A DNA stretch of 64,000 nt from Pseudocercospora fijiensis CIRAD86. Taxonomy: Eukaryota > Ascomycota > Dothideomycetes > Mycosphaerellales > Mycosphaerellaceae. Where the stretch lies: NCBI RefSeq assembly GCF_000340215.1, contig NW_006921534.1, positions 3,843,041-3,907,040 of the forward strand, given 5' to 3'. Within the stretch, counting starts at the first letter, position 1. Each line of letters begins with the position of its first letter. The notes under the pieces were generated by a model. It worked only from the letters and a program-made list of their open reading frames with translations. It did no database searches and was not told where the DNA came from. The position numbers and the translations under genes were made by a program. Shown here piece after piece: positions 59,461-64,000 of this stretch.

Positions 59461-60380
59461 ATAACTACTAATTAATATCGGCCTGTTCTATAAGGCGATT
59501 AAGGTAATTGCTAAAGCTACCTAGGCTAAGTTCCTTAGCCTAATCCCTTAATCTCCTTAGGGCTATAGGACTTGTTTAACTTGTCGATATTGCCGCGGAT
59601 TAAGTATATTAATATAGGAACTATATAGCCTTGCTGTTATCTAATTAGGCCCTTTAGTATAGTAGTTAAGTACGCTCTACGGTATAGTAACGGAGCGTAG
59701 CTGCTTAAGGACCGCCTATCTAGTAGCTATAATGCCTCTAATTATATAGACTACCGATAGTCGGAGGTAGAAATAGCCGAGCTAATAGGCGCGAGAGCGG
59801 TTACAATCTATATACTTACGTAATACTCGATCGAGAATATCTCTTTTATACTAGAGTAACCTAGGTTCGAATCTCGGAGGGGCTATATTCTTTTACTAAA
59901 GTCTTAAGGTTCGAGTCCTACTCTCGTTATCTTCTTTTACTAAAGTCTTATTATTATGCTAAGGTCTTATCTTTATGCCTAATATCCTTTTTAGCTCTTT
60001 AAATACAGGAAGTAATATCCGCGCTTCTTAAACCTATAGGCTCCGAGATGCTAGTACAACCGTTGTCGCGGCGACGCTAATATAATCTATAAGCTTCTTA
60101 ACAATTAGACCGGCTTAGTCTCTAGTATCCTTATGTTTTGCCTTAATTAGAGCGATACGAGCTGCTATGTCGTAGGCGATAGTCGTTAGCGATCGTTAGT
60201 CCTATTTAGCGGGTAAAGTCGTCGAATTACTAGATGTTTATATCTATAGAGTGTTTAGCTACGTTTACTGCTTCCGCTAATATTATCGGATTAGCGGTAT
60301 ATGCTATCGAGAATATAGTGCATCTTGCGGCTAAGAAGGTTACAGTTAGACGAAGTATGCTTCTAAACTAGCGGCGTTAT
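59461..60380. other. RIP-saturated DNA, no gene assigned; B-box-like words
   Basis: Contains GGTTCGAATCTCGG near 59870 and AGGTTCGAGTCC near 59909, which resemble tRNA T-arms, but flanking stems do not pair well. No complete tRNA or gene seen. Confidence 0.35.
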
Positions 60381-60990
60381 AAATACCGAAAGTTAATAAG
60401 AATTGCCGGATAGGGGCTTCTCGACGTATAATACCTACTATCGCCGGTTATTAAAACTTATAGAAGTTTGCTAAAAGTTAATAAAACTTCGGATTAGGGC
60501 TTCTTAACGTATAAGATCTACAGTTGCTAGGTCTTACTAAAAGTTAATAAAAGTTCGAATATAGGGTTTGTAAGGTATAAGTATAAGATCTACTATCGCT
60601 AGGCTTGCTAAATGTCGATAAAAGTTAAGCTAGATCTACGGTCGCCGGGTCTTACTAAAAGTCGACAAAAGTTAATAAAAGTTATATAATATCTACGGTC
60701 GCTACGTCTTATAGAAGATTAATAAAGGTTCGAATATCGGAGGCGTAAGATCTACTAGCGCTAGGTCCTACTAAAAGTTAATAAAAGTTGTATAAGATCT
60801 ACGATCGCCGGGTCTTGCCGAAAGTTAATAAAAGTTCGAATAACCTCTACGGTCGCTAGGTATTGCCGGAAGTTAATAAAAGTTAATAAAAGTTCGGATA
60901 GTAGCTTCGTATAGTAGATGTCCTATCGCTAGGTCTTACTAAAAGTTAATAAAAGTTAATAATAGTTAGTATACTAGGAGCTAACCTTTT
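60380..60990 (+). repeat. Array of AGATCTAC..AAAAGTTAATAAAAGTT units
   Basis: About ten irregular units of 40-75 bp, each with AGATCTACNGTCGCCGGGTC-like text followed by one or two TTACTAAAAGTTAATAAAAG elements. Related to the 94-bp repeat at 49035, so the two arrays share ancestry. Confidence 0.88.
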
Positions 60991-61790
60991 AGATATATTA
61001 GAGGACAAGCAATAGTTATCCTTTGCCTAAACGATAGGCAGGCTATAAAACTGCAAGTAGATGCTATACTTTCTAGCGAAGAAGTCGTAGAGGGACTTAG
61101 TCGTCTTAGTATCGGATAGACCCGTAAAACCTTATACTACTCGAATGCAACCGCTCGAAGCGCTCGATATAGTAGGCGTCTTAGTGCTACTAGCTATATT
61201 AACTAGCTATATAAGGACATTTCGGGATATCTTAAGACTAAGACGGCGCTTAGCCTTCTCGCTAACGCGCTAAAGGCCTTCGACGATCGATAAATAGACT
61301 AGCTTTAGATTACGAGTTAGCGAAGCTAGCGCTCCTACTCTAAATAATTATACTACGATACCCTTCTTATGTTTTAATATAGCTCTTCTTATATTTTAAT
61401 ATAGCTTAGTCCTAGTATTCGTCGTCGATAGCGTCGATATCGATTAAGGCGTACGGCGGATAGCGATAATAATATACTTTCGGCGGGACATAGTTGTTGC
61501 ACCTAAGACTCGGCTCGCTCGCATACATTCTTTAGTATATATTATTAACCTACGTAGGAATATAGTAGAAGGTTTGTATCCGAGTCGGCTAAGTAATAGA
61601 GATATCCGGTAGGCTAATATATACGCCCCTTATACAAACTACTATAAGGGGCGTATATATTAGATATAGAACGCAAAGAAATGCTAAAGCAATAGAATAC
61701 GCTTTTAGTATTTATTAATACTACTAACTTTATTAACTTCTAGTAGCTCTTATAGCTTCCTACGTCGAAAGAGTAGTATCGGGTAATAGC
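60991..61790. other. RIP-saturated DNA near the right end, with a perfect hairpin
   Basis: No gene assigned. It holds the 20-bp perfect inverted repeat at 61614-61663. Confidence 0.45.
61614..61663. repeat. Perfect 20-bp inverted repeat (hairpin)
   Basis: Arms 61614-61633 (CTAATATATACGCCCCTTAT) and 61644-61663 are exact complements around a 10-base loop. It lies about 260 bp inside the right terminus of the large element. Confidence 0.92.
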
Positions 61791-61923
61791 GACATCTATG
61801 CCCGTAATTGGCTAAAAGTTGCTAAGAGTTCACGAAAGTTGCTAAGGGTAACTGAAATTTCATGAAATTTGATTGAGGCGCTGAAGATTCCATTTCCGGA
61901 GCTTTGCCACTCTGGAGCTCCGT
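61790..61923. other. Non-RIP right end of the element
   Basis: About 134 bp that retain TGG, TCA, TGA and CAT words, unlike the interior. Includes GCTAAAAGTTGCTAAGAGTT motif copies at about 61808-61845 and the terminal repeat. Confidence 0.6.
61892..61923 (-). repeat. Right terminal inverted repeat (32 bp)
   Basis: Complement of the left terminus, 28 of 32 positions. It ends directly at the target duplication. Confidence 0.9.
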
Positions 61924-61931
61924 CCCAGGAC
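61924..61931. repeat. Right copy of 8-bp target duplication (CCCAGGAC)
   Basis: Identical to 28867-28874. The monooxygenase coding frame resumes immediately after it. Confidence 0.93.
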
Positions 61932-63445
61932 TAAAGTCGAATAACCTGCATAGTAGCTACGAGTATCCCGACTTTCCGATGGTGCCAGAGAACTATGGCA
62001 TCACACACGACGATCACATTCCTGGACGAGTATTGCATCGCTACCTGACTGACTTCGCGAAGAAGTTTGGTGTTTTCAGCAGGACGAGATTCAACACTAG
62101 AGTCGAGTCTTTAGAGCCTACCCCAGATGGCGGCTGGAAGATTGAGACTACTGCGGGCGAGAAACAGAGCACTGTGTACAGCAAGAAAGTCATCGTCTCT
62201 ACCGGTCTGACTTCGCAACCCAATTTTCCACAATACCCTGGAGCAGAGACATTCAATGCACCATACTTCCATGCCAAGGACTTCTGCCGGCGAGGTGACA
62301 CGATCAAGTCAGCAAAGAAGGCTGTAGTGGTTGGCGGTGCTAAGTCTGCCATGGATGTGGCGTTCGCATATGCAAACGAGGGTGTAGAGGTTGACATGGT
62401 AATCAGACCTTCTGGCAACGGACCGGTCTGGATCTCATATCCGTACGTCATGGGCGGCAAGAGATTAGAGAAGCTCCTTCATGTGCGATGGATGACGTGG
62501 TTCTCTCCATGTCCTTGGGGAGGCGAGGATGGCTGGAAATGGCCAAGAAAATTCCTTCATGGCACTGCTGTCGGACGATTCCTGGTGGATAAATTTTGGT
62601 CAGGTCTTGGTGGAGAAGTGGTGGCAGCAAACGGCTACGACTCACATCCTGAGCTGCAAAAGCTCAAGCCATGGCAGCCGGCCTTCTGGATTGGCTCTGG
62701 GCTCAGCATTCACAACTACGATCGTGACTTCTTTGACATGGTCAAGCGAGGCGAGGTCCGGATACACAATGCCGACGTCGAGCGCCTTACTGATCATACC
62801 GTCCATCTCACAGATGGCACAGATCTCGAAGCCGATGTCTTGGTCTGCTCAACTGGCTGGAAGAAGGAGCCATCCGTCAAATTTCTCAACTTCGGCACAG
62901 CTGGCATTGGTCTCAAACAAACTCCAACAGAACAAGCCAAGCTGGTCACCCAATACGATGAAGAGATCCTCACTCAATTCCCAAGACTACGAGCTCAGCC
63001 ACCTCTCAACTTCAAGCCCAAGAATGATCCATTCCGCCTTTACAGATTTATGGTCCCTCCAGCACGCATTAACGACCGCAATATCGCTTTCGCCGGTATG
63101 GTCTCCTCCGTCTCAACAGCTATCTGTGCCAGCGTACAGGGTCTCTGGATCTCTGCGTTCCTTGATGGTCGCCTCTCACGACTACCCACTTCCGATGAAG
63201 AGATCACGAGAGAAATCATGACCCACACTCAATGGGGCAAGTGGAGATATCCTAGTGGTTATGGTGCCAGCTTGCCTGATTTTGTCTTCGATGCAATACC
63301 ATATACCGACATGATGGTGAAAGATCTTGGTTTGAATCCGAACAGGAAACAAGGCTGGGCTGATTTGACGGAGCCTTACGGACCACCGGACTACGAGGGC
63401 TTGATTGACGAGTGGACTCAGAGTAAGCCACAGGCGAAAGCATGA
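61932..63445 (+). pseudogene. Flavin-containing monooxygenase, 3' part (split by insertion)
   Basis: Continues the frame of 28645-28874 for 504 codons to TGA at 63443-63445; with the 5' part it would be 558 aa, normal for this family. It contains KSNNLHSSYEYPDFPM, GITHDDHIPGR, VIVSTGLTSQPNFPQYPG, the YFHAKDF motif (FMO/Baeyer-Villiger fingerprint-like), the NADP Rossmann motif VVVGGAKSAMDVA, RPSGNGPVWISYPYV and a conserved LVCSTGW near the end. These enzymes use NADPH and O2 to oxygenate N, S or carbonyl groups. There is no nonsense or frame lesion other than the insertion. An apparent TTG-initiated frame from 61904 begins inside the transposon end and is not a natural start. Confidence 0.93.
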
Positions 63446-63930
63446 AGATAGAAAGTGCATTATGATTTCCTGGCGAGCTCGATTGATTTATTAGTGCTGC
63501 ATGTTATTTAGCGTTTGAAAAGGTAGAGTCTGAAGACGATGGAATTCCTCAAACACTTGTCGACTACTCCTTCCCTTGTGCAAAGATTGACAGTGGTACC
63601 TAGGTATATCAACTCAAAAGGCGATTCGACCGAGGTCGTCCCTGGTGCAATATTCGTAGGGCAACTTCGCTGATCTCAAAGTTATTAGAGTTTTATCAGC
63701 ACGACATTGGCTGTAACCCGGTCAAGGGCCGGTATACCGTGACTGAAAATCTACAAATCAGGCACACGAACATGAATGATGAAAGAGCTGAGACGGCTTT
63801 GACTACTTAATGAACTTCGGCCATCCATCTTAAGCTGCGAAAGCTACAATTTAAATGCTCGCTCGTGTCATATACATATGTAATGATACACCATCCTCGT
63901 ATAAATCCGTCATGTCTCCAGAATCGTGCC
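63446..63930. other. Intergenic, no gene seen
   Basis: 3' flank of the monooxygenase and of a convergent gene entering from the right edge. AT content rises in the last 100 bp, consistent with untranslated sequence. Confidence 0.45.
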
Positions 63931-64000
63931 CTAAATCTCCTTCGCCTTGAAAACAAACATCTTGTTCGAGTCAACACCATTCTTATCCCTCATCTTCTCA
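63931..64000 (-). CDS. C-terminal end of an unidentified gene (partial)
   Basis: On the minus strand the window edge opens in a frame reading EKMRDKNGVDSNKMFVFK, then AKEI and TAG (63931-63933). Charged, with no stop until then. Only 22 codons are present, so the family cannot be named. Confidence 0.4.
   Translation of the reverse strand, partial: EKMRDKNGVDSNKMFVFKAKEI

Larger units (their letters stand above)
28875..61923. mobile_element. 33-kb RIP-saturated mobile element with terminal inverted repeats
   Basis: Bounded by an 8-bp perfect duplication and by 32-bp inverted termini (28875-28906 and 61892-61923, 28 of 32 matched, sharing GGCAAAGCTCCGGAAAT). An 8-bp duplication fits hAT-, P- or Merlin-type cut-and-paste elements; the termini do not begin CA as many hAT ends do, so I leave the superfamily open. 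The interior holds a chromovirus, a DDE-integrase gene and at least seven other gene remnants, plus minisatellites and dispersed AAAAGTTRCT motifs. CpA and TpG are nearly eliminated from about 29015 to 61790. It may be one giant cargo-bearing element, or a small element that swallowed a nest of others. It was not identified with any named family. The outer ends lack RIP marks. Confidence 0.85.

Noticed and set aside
28875..61923. Starship giant element
   Set aside because: I could not find a tyrosine-recombinase (DUF3435) captain near either end. The long matched inverted termini with an 8-bp duplication look more like a cut-and-paste element. A heavily mutated captain cannot be excluded.
61904..61931. 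Apparent non-ATG start (TTG) of an intact 513-aa monooxygenase
   Set aside because: These bases are transposon terminus and target duplication. The true N-terminus with the FAD motif lies at 28645-28874.
62529..63221. 230-codon frame within the monooxygenase 3' part
   Set aside because: Shifted-frame shadow of the monooxygenase. The main frame carries the NADP motif and the family C-terminus.

Overview
ORGANISM. The window looks like filamentous ascomycete DNA, most likely a dothideomycete (Mycosphaerellales-like; this placement is inferred). Genes carry short introns (about 50-150 bp) with GT..AG ends and CTGAC/CTAAC branch sites. Ascomycete families are present (DUF3176, DUF3605/GIG1, DUF4267, Dal5-type MFS). 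A large block shows saturating repeat-induced point mutation (RIP): CpA/TpG are almost gone, TpA is abundant and CpG is kept. One 100-N assembly gap lies at 1589-1688. LAYOUT. 1-165 is a scrap of RIP-like sequence. 779-2989 is adenylosuccinate lyase. 3131-3592 is a DUF4267 membrane protein. 3950-5007 is a broken arylamine N-acetyltransferase. 6261-7349 is a conserved fungal protein with a disordered tail. 7350-12005 is gene-poor and has GC-rich simple repeats. 12006-12734 is a hypothetical protein. 14413-16697 is a secreted Ser/Thr-rich repeat protein. 16865-18662 is a DUF3176 membrane protein. 19001-20798 is a Dal5-type MFS permease. 21952-22678 (GIG1-like) and 23014-24034 (cytochrome b5 reductase) diverge from a shared promoter. 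24725-26149 is a covalent-FAD oxidoreductase. 26325-26384 is a 3'-truncated tRNA-Val. 26884-27804 is a frameshifted short-chain dehydrogenase. 28645-63445 is a flavin monooxygenase gene split in two by a 33-kb insertion. THE INSERTION. 28875-61923 (33,049 bp) sits in the monooxygenase exon. It is bounded by a perfect 8-bp target duplication (CCCAGGAC) and 32-bp imperfect terminal inverted repeats (28 of 32 matched). Removing it with one target copy restores a 558-codon frame with no stop. The outer roughly 130-140 bp at each end lack the RIP signature; almost everything between is saturated. Inside are a complete LTR chromovirus (31756-38741, minus strand, 5-bp duplication TATAC), a DDE-integrase gene remnant (about 39540-41510), and several further gene remnants. 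Their stop codons are essentially all TAG/TAA at positions explicable as former Gln or Trp codons (42388-44304, 44715-45620, 45859-46479, 51570-52248, 52400-52935 with three introns, 55505-56205, 56368-56899, 57645-58010). There are also minisatellites, telomere-like CCCTAA tracts, and a roughly 10-bp motif (AAAAGTTRCT) scattered on both strands. The block therefore reads as a gene-bearing giant mobile element, or a nest of elements, inactivated by RIP. The contrast between its decay and the intact target frame suggests that already-mutated DNA was moved. FUNCTIONAL LINKS. The single-copy genes look like ordinary housekeeping and accessory loci. The FAD oxidoreductase, the SDR and the flavin monooxygenase lie within 6 kb and could be a degraded catabolic or secondary-metabolite cluster; two of these three are now broken.
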